64,000 nucleotides of DNA, taken from positions 1-64,000 of the forward strand of contig JAFDXI010000055.1 of NCBI GenBank assembly GCA_018268035.1, written 5' to 3'. The notes beneath the pieces were generated by a model, which saw nothing but the letters and a program-made list of their open reading frames with translations, was not told where the DNA came from and ran no database searches. Positions 54,279-64,000 of this stretch are shown here, piece by piece; within the stretch, counting starts at the first letter, position 1; every line of letters starts with the position of its first letter. The stretch comes from Bacteroidota bacterium (lineage in GTDB: Bacteria; Bacteroidota; Bacteroidia; Chitinophagales; Chitinophagaceae). The position numbers and the translations under genes are program-made.

Positions 54279-55856
54279 CTATTTGTATTGTGGCACCAGG
54301 CTATTTGCCAATTCACCCATCTGTTTCAAACCATCTTCAGGTAAATTACCTTTTTTAAATTCTGCCAATACTTTTGGTAATTTGTTTTCCATTTCCATTA
54401 AGAAATGTTCTTCAAAAGCTTTTACTTTCTTAACTGCAACACCCTGCAACAAACCCTGTGTACCAAGATAAATAATTGCAACTTGTTTTTCTACAGGGAA
54501 AGGTGAAAACTGTGCCTGTTTTAATATTTCCACATTGCGGGCACCTTTATCTATAACAAGTTTAGTAGCAGCATCGAGATCACCACCAAATTTTGAAAAG
54601 GCTTCCAACTCACGATATTGTGCCTGGTCAAGTTTCAATGTACCGGCAACTTTTTTCATTGATTTAATCTGTGCATTACCACCCACACGGCTTACTGAGA
54701 TACCCACATTAATCGCAGGTCTTATGCCAGAGTTAAACAGGTTACCTTCCAGGAATATCTGTCCATCTGTTATAGAAATTACATTGGTAGGAATATATGC
54801 AGATACGTCACCTGCCTGTGTTTCAATAATAGGTAAAGCCGTTAATGAACCACCACCTTTTACAAGATGCCTGATATTGTCTGGCAAATCATTCATTTCA
54901 CTTGCCACTTTATCATTGGTGATAATTTTAGCAGCTCTTTCCAATAAACGGCTATGCAGATAAAATACATCACCAGGATATGCTTCACGGCCAGGAGGGC
55001 GACGAAGTAACAAAGACACTTCGCGATATGCTACTGCCTGTTTGGATAGATCATCATAAATAATCAAAGCAGGCCTTCCGGTATCGCGGAAAAACTCACC
55101 AATCGCTGCGCCTGCAAAAGGAGCGTAGAATTGCTGAGGTGCAGGGTCAGATGCAGATGCTGCTACGATGGTAGTGTAAGCCATCGCACCATTATCTTCC
55201 AGTGTTTTCATGATACCTGCTATGGTAGAAGCTTTCTGTCCGATAGCGACATATATACAATAAACAGGTTTCCCAGAAGTATAAAATTCTTTTTGATTGA
55301 TGATGGTATCAATACAGATAGCAGTTTTACCAGTTTGACGGTCGCCAATAACCAACTCACGTTGACCACGACCAATCGGAATCATTGCATCAATGGCTTT
55401 GATACCTGTTTGCAATGGCTCTTTTACGGGTTCCCTGTAAATAACGCCAGGAGCTTTACGTTCCAAAGGCATTTCAAACAATTCTCCTGCAATAGGCCCT
55501 TTTCCATCAATTGGATCACCCAAGGTATTGATGACACGACCTACAAGGCCTTCACCAACTTTTATTGATGCAATTTTACCAGTTCGCTTTACTTTACCGC
55601 CTTCTCTGATATCACCACTTTCACCCATCAATACCACACCCACATTATCTTCTTCCAGGTTAAGTGCAATAGCTTTTACACCATTTTCAAACTCTACCAG
55701 TTCACCACTGCGCACATTGTTTAAACCATAAATGCGGGCAATACCATCACCCACCTGCAAAACGGTACCAACCTCTTCAAGGTCAGCAGATGCATTAAAG
55801 TTGCTCAACTGTTGCCTCAGTATCGCTGAAATTTCATCTGGTTTTATTTCGACCAT
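54279..55856 (-). CDS. atpA: ATP synthase F1 subunit alpha
   Basis: Non-catalytic alpha subunit of F1. It has a beta-barrel N domain, Walker [10 protein letters not shown], the segment [19 protein letters not shown] (written here as the [16 protein letters not shown] signature), ISDGQIFLE and the C-terminal helical domain. About 525 residues. The ATG at 55856 ([13 protein letters not shown]) is the family start; the frame runs 15 bp further. It is the last gene of the operon here, with atpH upstream. Confidence 0.97.
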   Translation of the reverse strand: MVEIKPDEISAILRQQLSNFNASADLEEVGTVLQVGDGIARIYGLNNVRSGELVEFENGVKAIALNLEEDNVGVVLMGESGDIREGGKVKRTGKIASIKVGEGLVGRVINTLGDPIDGKGPIAGELFEMPLERKAPGVIYREPVKEPLQTGIKAIDAMIPIGRGQRELVIGDRQTGKTAICIDTIINQKEFYTSGKPVYCIYVAIGQKASTIAGIMKTLEDNGAMAYTTIVAASASDPAPQQFYAPFAGAAIGEFFRDTGRPALIIYDDLSKQAVAYREVSLLLRRPPGREAYPGDVFYLHSRLLERAAKIITNDKVASEMNDLPDNIRHLVKGGGSLTALPIIETQAGDVSAYIPTNVISITDGQIFLEGNLFNSGIRPAINVGISVSRVGGNAQIKSMKKVAGTLKLDQAQYRELEAFSKFGGDLDAATKLVIDKGARNVEILKQAQFSPFPVEKQVAIIYLGTQGLLQGVAVKKVKAFEEHFLMEMENKLPKVLAEFKKGNLPEDGLKQMGELANSLVPQYK

Positions 55857-55861
55857 AAAAT

Positions 55862-55890
55862 ATACCCCCATCCCGCATTTGCGGGTGTTT
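55862..55890 (-). repeat. GC-rich palindrome between atpH and atpA
   Basis: CCCGCATTTGCGGG (55872-55885) is a perfect 14-bp palindrome in an AT-rich 100-bp gap. It begins 15 bp upstream of the atpA start codon and might modulate atpA translation or act as an intra-operon processing site. Confidence 0.45.
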
Positions 55891-55959
55891 AGTTTATTAT
55901 TATTAATTTATTTTTTCAATCACGGTCACTTTTTAAATAATATTTGTTTTTGATAAATA

Positions 55960-56526
55960 TTACCTGATATTTTGAACAAACACGTTTCTTTCTTTAAACT
56001 GTTTGCTGATATCTTTTAAATCTCTTAAAATAGATGCATCAACAAGATTATTGTTGAACTCAAGTACAAAGCCACCAATTAGATTATTGTCCACAATAGC
56101 TTCCAGTTCCACATTTTTCAGATTAGCTTCTTTCTTAACCTTTGCAACAATGGCATTTTTCAATTCAGCACTTATTGTTGTTGCAGTTACTAATTTAACC
56201 TGATGAATTCCTTTTATTGCATTGTATTGGTCAATGAATGCTGTAATCATTTCAGGCATATCTCCTTCGCGGCCTTTAGTAATCAATAACCTCAGGAATG
56301 CGTCTGTTAAATCTGAAATTTTATTTTTTACAATCGCATCAATGATAGATTGTTTTTTGTCAGCAGCAACAATTGGGCTACGCAGAAGATTGACAAATTC
56401 CCTGCTTGCTTTAGCCACTTGTTGCAAAAACTGCATATCAGAAAAAACAGCTTCCAATTGATTTCTTTCAACAGAAAGATCAATTAAACTTTTCGCATAT
56501 CTTGTTGCTAAACGTGGATTAGGCAT
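55960..56526 (-). CDS. atpH: ATP synthase F1 subunit delta
   Basis: Delta subunit (OSCP) of the ATP synthase peripheral stalk, linking subunit b to the alpha3beta3 head. It has the N-terminal helical domain PRLATRYAKSLIDLSVERN, LRSPIVAADKKQSIIDAI, and the C-terminal signature IIDNNLIGGFVLEF-like segment VDNNLIGGFVLEFNNNLVDASI. 188 residues. It lies between atpF (90 bp) and atpA (104 bp); these gaps are wider than in most atp operons. Confidence 0.95.
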   Translation of the reverse strand: MPNPRLATRYAKSLIDLSVERNQLEAVFSDMQFLQQVAKASREFVNLLRSPIVAADKKQSIIDAIVKNKISDLTDAFLRLLITKGREGDMPEMITAFIDQYNAIKGIHQVKLVTATTISAELKNAIVAKVKKEANLKNVELEAIVDNNLIGGFVLEFNNNLVDASILRDLKDISKQFKERNVFVQNIR

Positions 56527-56615
56527 ATCCCAAAACCTCTACAGGTTTTTGCTTTCTCCCTACAGAAAGCTGTTTTAAAATTACAAATTTCAAGCTACCC
56601 TTTTAGGGAAGGGGC

Positions 56616-57110
56616 TTAATTCAATTTTACTTCTTCTGTCAGTTGCCTGATATAGTTTTCCTGCTTTGTAGTATCGTTCAGCTCCTGGCGCAATACTTTT
56701 TCTGCAACTTCTATGACCAATGAACCAACCTGGTTTTTCAGGTCAGTAAGCACTGCATTTTTTTGTTGGTTGATGGCAGACTGGGCATCAGCAATGATTT
56801 TATCATATTCTGCTTTTGCTTTTTCCTTTGCGTCAGCCACCATTTTATCAGCAGTGTTTTTAGCATCTTTCAACATACCTGCTCTTTCTTCCCTTGCCTG
56901 AATCAACAGCGCTTCATTTTCGCTTTTCATTTTAGCCATTTCTGCTTTTATTTTTTCAGCAGATGCTAATGATTCAGCAATTGTTGCTTCGCGTTCGTGA
57001 AGGCCATTAATAATAGCAGGCCAGGCATATTTTGCCAGGATGAAAAGCACTACCAGGAATGCCAGCATCGTCCAGAGAATCAATCCGAAACTTGGTGTAA
57101 GTAACTGCAT
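56616..57110 (-). CDS. atpF: ATP synthase Fo subunit b
   Basis: Peripheral stalk subunit b of 164 residues. It has one N-terminal membrane helix (TPSFGLILWTMLAFLVVLFILAKYAWP), then a long charged helix (30-164) that forms the dimeric right-handed coiled coil reaching delta. Sits between atpE and atpH on the same strand. Confidence 0.95.
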   Translation of the reverse strand: MQLLTPSFGLILWTMLAFLVVLFILAKYAWPAIINGLHEREATIAESLASAEKIKAEMAKMKSENEALLIQAREERAGMLKDAKNTADKMVADAKEKAKAEYDKIIADAQSAINQQKNAVLTDLKNQVGSLVIEVAEKVLRQELNDTTKQENYIRQLTEEVKLN

Positions 57111-57224
57111 AATAAAAATTTTTCAAACCCCGTGTGGAGTTTTTAAAAATAAACAGATTGTCTTGTTTAAAACAATCAATACAAATAAAAAATAATTGAA
57201 TCCTGCAAGAAGACCCAAAACTTT

Positions 57225-57494
<270 letters not shown>

Positions 57495-57503
57495 TTAAAA
57501 AAT

Positions 57504-58682
57504 TTAAACGAGTACTGCATCTTCATAATGATCAACATCACTATGGCTGCCTTCAAATGCCTGACCGATAAAAACTGCTGTAAGATTGGTGAATATATAG
57601 GCTTGTATAAAGGCAACTAAAATTTCAATAAAATAAATAAATATCACAAAACCCACAGATATTGGTGAAAATCCCCAACCAGCACCAACACTTATTGCAC
57701 CAAAAATAAAAATGAGTGAAATAAGACAAATAATAATAATGTGGCCTGCAATCATGTTTGCAAACAAACGTATCATTAATGCCATGGGCTTAATAAATAT
57801 ACCTAAGATTTCTACTGGGATCAGGATCAGTTTTACTGCAATAGGCACATTTGGAGGCCAAATAATATGCATCCAGTAATGTGAATTGGTGCTAAAAAGT
57901 ATTACTATAAATGAAACCAGCGCCAATGTAAAAGTAAAAGCTATATTACCTGTAACGTTTGCTGTTCCGGGAATTAAGCCAAACATACTATTGATAAGTA
58001 TGAAGAAAAAGACAGTTAAAAGGTAAGGAAGATATTTTTTGTATTTGTTTCCAAGACAAGGTTTTGCCAGTTCATCGGTTAGAAAAATTATTATTGGCTC
58101 CATTAAACTTTGTCCGCCTTTAGGTGCTGAGGTAATACCCTGGCCTTTTTTATATTTCTTAGCAATAGAAATCATTGCCCATACAAATAATGTCAAAGCA
58201 AGAATCATTTGCACAACATTCCTTGTTGGAGACAGGTCATACACTGAAACACTTTCATCAATATTTCCTTTATCGTCAACTGGTACAATCTGGCCTGCAT
58301 AATATTTATCGGACACTAATTTTTCTTCAAGCTCTTTGTTGGTAACAACTTTATAACCCTGGAAATTTTGCTCACCATGATGAAAATCGGAGAACATAAA
58401 GGAAGTAAAACCTCGTTGTGGTGAATATAATAATACAGGCAAAGGCACAATGGCTTCATGTTCTTCGCCATCACTTCCTTTATAAGACATGAAGTGAAAC
58501 TCATGAGCATCTAAAACGTGACCAAAAATGACTTCATTTGCATCAAAGCCTTCTTTTTCTTCATTTTTAGTGTTTTGCTCAGTTGCAGGTGCATGATCTT
58601 GTGCAAAAACAGCATTTGAAAAAAACAGGCTAAAAACGCTGAAACCCGCTACCAGTAAAGATTTTACGCATTTTAAGGTCAT
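57504..58682 (-). CDS. atpB: ATP synthase Fo subunit a (long bacteroidete form)
   Basis: A 392-residue subunit a, the stator half of the proton channel. The membrane part (about 180-390) has the essential Arg in KPMALMIRLFANMIAGH. The N-terminus has a signal peptide (1-27, ...NAVFAQ) and a soluble extension of 140 residues, common in Bacteroidota and absent in E. coli (271 residues). It is first in the operon. A -7 element TATATTTG lies just upstream. Confidence 0.96.
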   Translation of the reverse strand: MTLKCVKSLLVAGFSVFSLFFSNAVFAQDHAPATEQNTKNEEKEGFDANEVIFGHVLDAHEFHFMSYKGSDGEEHEAIVPLPVLLYSPQRGFTSFMFSDFHHGEQNFQGYKVVTNKELEEKLVSDKYYAGQIVPVDDKGNIDESVSVYDLSPTRNVVQMILALTLFVWAMISIAKKYKKGQGITSAPKGGQSLMEPIIIFLTDELAKPCLGNKYKKYLPYLLTVFFFILINSMFGLIPGTANVTGNIAFTFTLALVSFIVILFSTNSHYWMHIIWPPNVPIAVKLILIPVEILGIFIKPMALMIRLFANMIAGHIIIICLISLIFIFGAISVGAGWGFSPISVGFVIFIYFIEILVAFIQAYIFTNLTAVFIGQAFEGSHSDVDHYEDAVLV

Positions 58683-58703
58683 AATGGCCTATCAAATTTT
58701 GCG

Positions 58704-58711
58704 CAAATATA
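58704..58711 (-). promoter_or_regulatory. -7 element of the atp operon
   Basis: On the minus strand TATATTTG (58711-58704) matches TAnnTTTG and ends 21 bp before the atpB ATG. No clear -33 element is seen. Confidence 0.45.
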
Positions 58712-59152
58712 CAGGGTTACTATTAATTAATGAAAGGTTATTGGAAAAGAAAATTCTTATAATATAATTAATCAGTCAGATTGATTTTTTTCTTCAAATT
58801 CCAAAAAAATTTTTGATAAATATTACCCAACATTATTAATATACTATGTAAACGAATTCAGTCATTAAAAAGCTTTCCAATATTTAAGTGAGTGTTTCGA
58901 ATATTGTAGTTATTTGGGTTGCATAAGCATTGTGATTTCAAAATGTTTGAGCCTGATATCTGAAAAAAAATTTATATTTCATCAGCATTTGATCCGTTTC
59001 ACATTTATAAGAAAACACAAGAGCTATACTGTCTTTAATACCTTTGTAGCAGGGGCATATTGAATTATCATCGCAAAAAATATCAATAATTAATAAAACC
59101 TTTTTTATTTTGGGGGTTAAATAACTTTTTTAATAAAAATAAAATTCAGTTT
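58712..59152. other. Divergent intergenic region between atpB and ypfJ-type gene
   Basis: About 440 bp, AT-rich, with no ORF of note. A + strand -7 match TACCTTTG lies at 59039-59046 and would give a leader of about 100 nt for the metallopeptidase gene. The rest shows nothing I can name. Confidence 0.4.
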
Positions 59153-60001
59153 ATGGATTGGAGAGGGCGTCGGGAAAGTAGTAATGTTGAAGACCGCAGG
59201 GGTGGTATCACTGGGGGGCATGTAGCCGTTGGTGGTGTTGGAGGTCTCATTGTTGCGGTAATTATTTACTTCTTGGGTGGCGACCCCAATCAGGTTTTAC
59301 AGCAACCAACCGACCAGGTACAGCAACAAAGTGGTTATGTTAATAGTAATGACCCTTCAGATACACTGGGGCAATTTATCAAAGTTGTACTTGCAGATAC
59401 GGAAGATGTTTGGGATTCATTATTTAATAGTATGAATAAACAATACACAGATCCTACGCTTGTTTTATTTTCTGGTGAAACCCAGGCAGGTTGTGGTTAT
59501 GCCAGTGCAGCAACTGGTCCTTTTTATTGCCCTGCTGACCAGAAAGTTTATATTGATTTGTCTTTTGCTGATGAATTGCACAACCGCTTCGGCGCTTCAA
59601 ATGGTAATTTTGCTATGGCTTATGTGTTGGCACACGAAGTGGGCCATCATGTTCAAAACCTTTTGGGTATTTCTGATAAAGTGGATCAGATGCGTTCCCG
59701 GTTAAGTAAAACAGAGTTTAATAAACTCAGTGTGAAGCTGGAATTACAAGCCGATTTTCTCGCAGGTGTATGGACACATTATGATCAGAAAATGAAAAAT
59801 GTTATCCATCCTGATGATATTGATGAAGCTTTAAGCGCTGCCAGTGCAGTGGGTGATGACAGGCTGCAAAAAGAAATGCAGGGATATGTTGTACCGGATG
59901 CCTTTACTCATGGCACTTCTGCGCAAAGAATGTATTGGTTTAAAAAAGGATATACCACCGGTGATCTCAATCAGGGTGATACATTTAATAGCAATCAATA
60001 A
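59153..60001 (+). CDS. YpfJ-type neutral zinc metallopeptidase
   Basis: A 282-residue membrane-anchored metallopeptidase of the YpfJ family. The cytosolic N-terminus MDWRGRRESSNVEDRRG is the family signature. One membrane helix follows (about 27-46, GVGGLIVAVIIYFLGG). The zinc motif is HEVGHHVQN, inside AYVLAHEVGHHVQNLLGI. LELQADFLAGVWTHY supplies the third ligand region. The paired cysteines in GCGYASAATGPFYCP are conserved. Substrates are unknown. Confidence 0.93.
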   Translation: MDWRGRRESSNVEDRRGGITGGHVAVGGVGGLIVAVIIYFLGGDPNQVLQQPTDQVQQQSGYVNSNDPSDTLGQFIKVVLADTEDVWDSLFNSMNKQYTDPTLVLFSGETQAGCGYASAATGPFYCPADQKVYIDLSFADELHNRFGASNGNFAMAYVLAHEVGHHVQNLLGISDKVDQMRSRLSKTEFNKLSVKLELQADFLAGVWTHYDQKMKNVIHPDDIDEALSAASAVGDDRLQKEMQGYVVPDAFTHGTSAQRMYWFKKGYTTGDLNQGDTFNSNQ

Positions 60002-60031
60002 TATTTTACCCGTAAGGAAAAGTGCCGTTCA

Positions 60032-61087
60032 TTATTTTGATTGCTTCTTAACAAAGGCCTGGTTCATATATTTCAATAAGCGTAATTCTTTTTCGCTTAA
60101 AAATCTCCATTTACCCCTTTCAACATTTTTCTTGGTGAGGTTGGCAAATAATACCCTGTCAAGGCTTTTCACATCATAGCCCAGTTGTTCAAAAATGCGG
60201 CGTACAATTCTGTTGCGGCCACTATGAATCTCAATTCCTACAACTGATTTGTCTTTGTTGTCAACATAAGCAATTTTATCAGCAGCAATAAATCCATCAT
60301 CTAAATTTATCCCGCTAACTATCGCATCCATATCTTTTTTCACTACAGGTTTATCCAACTTTACTTCATACACCTTTTTTATTTCGAATGATGGGTGAGT
60401 TAACTTTTGTGTAAGCTCACCATCATTTGTCAATAGCAATACGCCGCTTGTGTTCCTGTCGAGTCTTCCAACAGAAAACACTCTTTCCCTCGTCGCACCG
60501 ATTATTAAATCAAAAACCGTTTTACGGCCATGAGTATCTTTTGCAGTAGTAATATAATCTTTTGGCTTATTTAATAAAATATATACAAGGTTGTTTTGAA
60601 TGTGTACTTGCTTGTTGTTGTAAAAAACTTTATCTCCTTCATCCACTTTATAACCTGGTTCATAAACAATATCATTGTTCACTTTTACTTTACCAGATTT
60701 CACCAAAAGAGCTGCTTCTCTCCTGCCACAGATACCCGAATATGCGATAAATTTATTGAGAGGCATTTGATTATTCCTGTAATCTTCTGCCTTGGTTAAA
60801 TGAAGCTGTGATCTTGTGTTTTGCTGCTGTGTTTTATATTTATTGCTTTTGTATTTTTCAATATCGTTATTTTTTTTCTGATGCAGTTTGGCAACTGAAT
60901 GTTTGTTTTCAGGCTTTGACCAAACAACACTTTCTGCCCTCTGGTTAAAGGACTGTTTGCTTTTCCTCTCTTCAAAGCGTTGCTTTTTTTCTTCTTTTCC
61001 CTTACGTTTCTCCAGTCGGATAGTCTCTTTTACTTTTGAATTTTTCTGCTTATTCCTGAACTTGTCAAAAGCCTGTTGTTGTTTCAT
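60032..61087 (-). CDS. RsuA/RluB-family pseudouridine synthase with Lys/Gln-rich N-terminal extension
   Basis: RNA pseudouridine synthase. An S4 RNA-binding domain lies at about 109-165 (MPLNKFIAYSGICGRREAALLVKSGKVKVNN). The catalytic domain has Asp210 in VGRLDRNTSGVLLLTNDGE, and a C-terminal SGRNRIVRRIFEQLGY. The first 105 residues are a low-complexity Lys, Gln, Arg and Glu stretch, probably disordered and RNA-binding, as in many bacteroidete homologues. The target is probably 23S rRNA (RluB-like), but 16S (RsuA-like) is not excluded. Confidence 0.9.
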   Translation of the reverse strand: MKQQQAFDKFRNKQKNSKVKETIRLEKRKGKEEKKQRFEERKSKQSFNQRAESVVWSKPENKHSVAKLHQKKNNDIEKYKSNKYKTQQQNTRSQLHLTKAEDYRNNQMPLNKFIAYSGICGRREAALLVKSGKVKVNNDIVYEPGYKVDEGDKVFYNNKQVHIQNNLVYILLNKPKDYITTAKDTHGRKTVFDLIIGATRERVFSVGRLDRNTSGVLLLTNDGELTQKLTHPSFEIKKVYEVKLDKPVVKKDMDAIVSGINLDDGFIAADKIAYVDNKDKSVVGIEIHSGRNRIVRRIFEQLGYDVKSLDRVLFANLTKKNVERGKWRFLSEKELRLLKYMNQAFVKKQSK

Positions 61088-61262
61088 GCAATGAAATTAA
61101 AACAGCAAATTTCATTATTAAAATAGATATACAGGATTTATATTTTCATTCATTGCTTATTACAAAATTCCGAGCCTGCCCTTTTGTCCTGTTTTTTATT
61201 TTGCATAAAATTTGGTTGAGTAACGTTTCTGATTAACTTCAACGCTTTAAAAAATTATCATT

Positions 61263-61952
61263 ATGGATTTAGGAAAGGAATTTGAGAAATATGCTGTAAA
61301 ACACAGGGGTATTAGTTCAAATACAATACATGGGTATAAGCAACATAGCATAACCAATTTGACACCATATATCTTAGAAGAACGCCATTTGAATGTGCAG
61401 GCTATGGATGTTTTTAGCCGGTTAATGATGGACAGAATCATATTTTTGGGCGAGCCTATTGATGATTATGTTGCCAATATTGTTACTGCACAGCTACTGT
61501 TTTTAGACAGCGCCGACAGAACACGCGACATTCAGATGTACATCAATAGTCCTGGCGGAAGTGTATATGCAGGCTTAGGTATCTATGATACCATGCAATT
61601 TGTAAGCCCGGATGTTTCTACGATTTGTACAGGGATGGCAGCCAGCATGGGCGCCATTTTGATGTGTGCCGGAGTGAAAGGTAAACGCAGCGCTTTAAAA
61701 CACAGCCGTATCATGTTGCACCAGCCATTTGGCGCTATTGGCGGACAAGCTACTGATATTGCAATCACAGCCAATGAGATAAAAAAGATTAAAAATGAGT
61801 TGTACGAGATTATTGCTTTACATACAGAAAAAGATACGAAAAAAGTAGAGGCAGATTGTGATCGTGATTTCTGGATGACTGCTGAAGAAAGCAAGGCTTA
61901 TGGTGTGGTGGATGAAGTGCTGTTAACAAACCCGAGGAAATCAAATAAATAA
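61263..61952 (+). CDS. clpP: ATP-dependent Clp protease proteolytic subunit, first copy
   Basis: Serine protease subunit of ClpXP, 229 residues. The triad is intact: Ser128 (TGMAASMGAIL), His153 (MLHQPFG) and Asp202 (DCDRDFW). The N-terminal 35 residues (KYAVKHRGISSNTIHGY) are longer than in E. coli ClpP and may include a propeptide. IYINSPGG-type motif is MYINSPGGSVYAGLGIYDTM. It resembles the canonical ClpP more than the second copy does. The second clpP follows after 66 bp and clpX after that. Confidence 0.96.
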   Translation: MDLGKEFEKYAVKHRGISSNTIHGYKQHSITNLTPYILEERHLNVQAMDVFSRLMMDRIIFLGEPIDDYVANIVTAQLLFLDSADRTRDIQMYINSPGGSVYAGLGIYDTMQFVSPDVSTICTGMAASMGAILMCAGVKGKRSALKHSRIMLHQPFGAIGGQATDIAITANEIKKIKNELYEIIALHTEKDTKKVEADCDRDFWMTAEESKAYGVVDEVLLTNPRKSNK

Positions 61953-62018
61953 AAAGCTATTGAAGGGGCAAAAACAAATGTTCAATTAAACAATACTTTA
62001 ATTTTTAAACTGATAAAT

Positions 62019-62654
62019 ATGATGGATTCAAAATATGATGTGTTGCCTTTGAGATTGAATGACGATGAAGATGAACAGACAAAAGAAGACAAAGCGGAAC
62101 AGTCTTCTTACCTGATGAAAAAAATGGAACAGCTATTTTTAAAAAGCAGGTCTGTTTATTTATGGGGAGCAGTGGAAGATAAATCTGCAAGGGAAGTAGT
62201 CAACAAACTGTTGCTGCTCGATGCAGACAAACCTGGAAAAGAAATTAAATTCTATATCAATAGCCCGGGCGGTGTGGTTACAAGTGGTATGGTTATTTAT
62301 GATACTATGCGTATGATACAATCACCTGTTACAACTATTTGTATGGGCTTAGCAGCCAGCATGGGTTCAATTTTATTAAGTGGTGGTACAAAAGGAAAAC
62401 GATTAATTTATCCGCATGGCGAAGTGATGATTCATCAACCCAGTATAGGAGGATACTTCCAGGCTACCAGCGCTGATATCGAAATTCATGCAAAACAAAT
62501 GCAACGCACAAAAGAAATTAGTGCCCATATCCTTGCAGAAAATACAGGTAAATCATTTGAACAAATCATGAAGGATTTTGATCGTGATTACTGGATGGAT
62601 GCCAAAGAGGCAGTAGAATACGGTATAGTAGATGGATTAATTGAAAAACTTTAA
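62019..62654 (+). CDS. clpP: ATP-dependent Clp protease proteolytic subunit, second copy
   Basis: A second ClpP paralogue of 211 residues with a complete triad: Ser115 (LAASMGSILL), His139 (MIHQPSIGG) and Asp190 (FDRDYW). The N-terminus is an acidic insert (NDDEDEQTKEDKAEQ, 14-28) in place of the basic segment of the first copy. That may give a distinct axial pore in a mixed ClpP1P2 tetradecamer. Start at the first of two ATGs; the second removes one residue. Between clpP1 and clpX on the same strand. Confidence 0.95.
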   Translation: MMDSKYDVLPLRLNDDEDEQTKEDKAEQSSYLMKKMEQLFLKSRSVYLWGAVEDKSAREVVNKLLLLDADKPGKEIKFYINSPGGVVTSGMVIYDTMRMIQSPVTTICMGLAASMGSILLSGGTKGKRLIYPHGEVMIHQPSIGGYFQATSADIEIHAKQMQRTKEISAHILAENTGKSFEQIMKDFDRDYWMDAKEAVEYGIVDGLIEKL

Positions 62655-62698
62655 CCGTTTCAAGATATAAAACAGGCGTCACAGGTTTCAAAATATTG

Positions 62699-62706
62699 TA
62701 CCTTTG
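62699..62706 (+). promoter_or_regulatory. -7 element upstream of clpX
   Basis: TACCTTTG matches TAnnTTTG, 30 bp before the clpX ATG, giving clpX a possible promoter separate from the clpP pair. The -33 region is poor. Confidence 0.4.
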
Positions 62707-62735
62707 ACGCTCTTAATTTTTTAAGGAAAGACTAA

Positions 62736-63971
62736 ATGGCAAAACAAAGTAATCTCCACTGTTCATTTTGTGGGCGTAGTCGCGATGAAGTTAAGATACT
62801 CATTGCGGGCCAGGAAGGTCATATTTGTGAAAACTGTGTAGAGCATGCCCAGGAAATTATTTTACAGGAATTGCAAGTGAGGGATGAGAACAGAACTACA
62901 CAATATAAATTTAATATCCGCAAACCGGTTGAAATAAAAAATTACCTCGACCAATATGTAATCGGCCAGGAAGATGCTAAGAAAATATTGTCTGTTGCTG
63001 TTTATAACCATTACAAAAGAATTACCCGAAAACAACAGGCTGATGATATTGAAATTGAAAAAAGCAATATCATCATGGTTGGTGAAACAGGCACAGGTAA
63101 AACCCTGCTTGCCAAAACCATTGCCAAACTATTAAATGTACCTTTTGCTATTGTTGATGCTACTGTTTTTACAGAAGCTGGATATGTGGGAGAAGATGTT
63201 GAAAGCATGCTCACCCGTTTATTACAAGCCTGCAATTACGACGTGTCTGCAGCAGAAAAAGGAATTGTGTTTATTGATGAAATTGATAAAATTGCCCGCA
63301 AAGGTGATAATCCATCTATAACAAGAGATGTAAGTGGTGAAGGCGTGCAACAGGGTTTGCTTAAAATGCTTGAAGGCACCGAAGTGCTTGTGCCACCACA
63401 AGGAGGAAGAAAACATCCTGAACAAAAAATGATCAGGATCAATACCACAAACATTCTCTTTATCTGTGGCGGTGCTTTTGATGGAGTTGATAAAATTATT
63501 GCCCGCAGGATTAATACTAATGCAATTGGTTTTAATGTCAATAAAGAAGACCAGGAACATCAACGTAAAAACTTATTACAATTTGTAAATGCACAGGATA
63601 TCCGTTCATTTGGTTTAATACCTGAACTATTAGGTCGTTTACCTGTAATAACATATCTCAACCCACTTGATGCAGCAGCACTCAGGGATATTTTGACAGA
63701 ACCCAGGAACAGTCTTATCAAACAATACACAAGATTGTTTGAAATGGAAGGAATAAAACTGTTGATAGATAATGAAGTGTACGACTTTATGGTAAGTAAA
63801 GCACTTGAATTCAAATTAGGAGCAAGAGGATTGAGGAGCATTTGCGAACATATCCTTACCGATGCCATGTTTGAATTACCTGGTAGCAACAAAAAGGAAC
63901 TTCATCTTACGCTCGAATATGCCACCAATAAATTTGACAAGAGCAAATTAAATAAACTTAAAGTAGCTTAG
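62736..63971 (+). CDS. clpX: Clp protease ATP-binding subunit ClpX
   Basis: AAA+ unfoldase of ClpXP, 411 residues and complete in the window. The N-terminal zinc domain has C9-x2-C12 and C-x2-C near 32-35 ([19 protein letters not shown]). Walker A is GETGTGKT, the pore loop is in AGYVGEDVE, Walker B is VFIDEIDK, and sensor 2 is [11 protein letters not shown]. The ClpP-docking IGF loop is present as NAIGFN. It follows the two clpP genes, so a mixed protease with one unfoldase is implied. Nothing else follows before the window ends. Confidence 0.98.
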   Translation: MAKQSNLHCSFCGRSRDEVKILIAGQEGHICENCVEHAQEIILQELQVRDENRTTQYKFNIRKPVEIKNYLDQYVIGQEDAKKILSVAVYNHYKRITRKQQADDIEIEKSNIIMVGETGTGKTLLAKTIAKLLNVPFAIVDATVFTEAGYVGEDVESMLTRLLQACNYDVSAAEKGIVFIDEIDKIARKGDNPSITRDVSGEGVQQGLLKMLEGTEVLVPPQGGRKHPEQKMIRINTTNILFICGGAFDGVDKIIARRINTNAIGFNVNKEDQEHQRKNLLQFVNAQDIRSFGLIPELLGRLPVITYLNPLDAAALRDILTEPRNSLIKQYTRLFEMEGIKLLIDNEVYDFMVSKALEFKLGARGLRSICEHILTDAMFELPGSNKKELHLTLEYATNKFDKSKLNKLKVA

Positions 63972-64000
63972 ATCATATATTAAAATTACCTCCATTTTGT

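Noticed and set aside
54535-55953. Several frames of 67-145 codons antisense to atpA
   Set aside because: They are shadows of a highly conserved gene; none has a motif, a leader or conserved start.

Overview
The window is a 64 kb chromosomal stretch of a Bacteroidota bacterium, most likely a member of the Chitinophagaceae or a near relative (inference from gene content, no search was run). The pointers are AT-rich DNA, TAnnTTTG-type -7 promoter elements, two TonB-dependent receptors with carboxypeptidase-regulatory-like N-termini, an RRM RNA-binding protein, DUF4286 and 2TM proteins, a bacteroidete-style AtpB with a signal peptide, and a futalosine-pathway menaquinone gene (mqnC). No rRNA, tRNA, CRISPR array, prophage or intact insertion sequence is visible. 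Most of the sequence is housekeeping.

Layout. 0.2-11 kb: a CPA2 cation/proton antiporter, DUF4286, rpsP and ffh, an SDR oxidoreductase, a secreted GH13 alpha-amylase-family enzyme, a methyltransferase, an e(P4)-like acid phosphatase, an epimerase and a 3-hydroxyacyl-CoA dehydrogenase. At 11.0 kb a promoter followed within about 30 nt by a strong terminator suggests a tiny RNA. 11.2-16.8 kb: a giant lipoprotein alpha-2-macroglobulin with an intact thioester motif. 16.9-18.4 kb: a decayed accessory cassette holding a broken GNAT-like gene translationally coupled to a small 'FIGG' protein gene that itself appears frameshifted. 18.4-25.8 kb: an XRE/S24 repressor, ssb, a zinc-ribbon protein, 1-Cys peroxiredoxin, three 85-bp tandem repeats, a TonB receptor, a 2TM protein, a TPR-like exported protein, a winged-helix regulator and the RRM protein with a repeat-bearing leader. 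25.9-38.1 kb: sirtuin, second TonB receptor, purC, trhO, scpA, mscL, ppk2, mqnC, an aspartyl protease and an M16 peptidase.

38.2-42.1 kb looks like a sulfide/persulfide-handling island: an MBL-fold double-rhodanese protein, a TlpA-like thioredoxin, a Crp/Fnr regulator and a TauE/SafE exporter, with CRP-like palindromes before the first and last genes. 42-53 kb holds an RDD protein, two large polytopic membrane proteins, dnaK, a WcaF-type acetyltransferase, ubiX, a DUF1080 protein, a YqgE protein and an orphan histidine kinase. 53-58.7 kb has surE and the F1Fo ATP synthase genes atpB-E-F-H-A, which end at a terminator without atpG. 59-64 kb has a YpfJ-type metallopeptidase, an RsuA/RluB pseudouridine synthase and two tandem clpP genes followed by clpX.

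Most start codons were chosen by replacing non-ATG or over-extended starts with the first ATG giving a normal family N-terminus. Functions come from recognised motifs and remembered family sequences; none was confirmed by database search.
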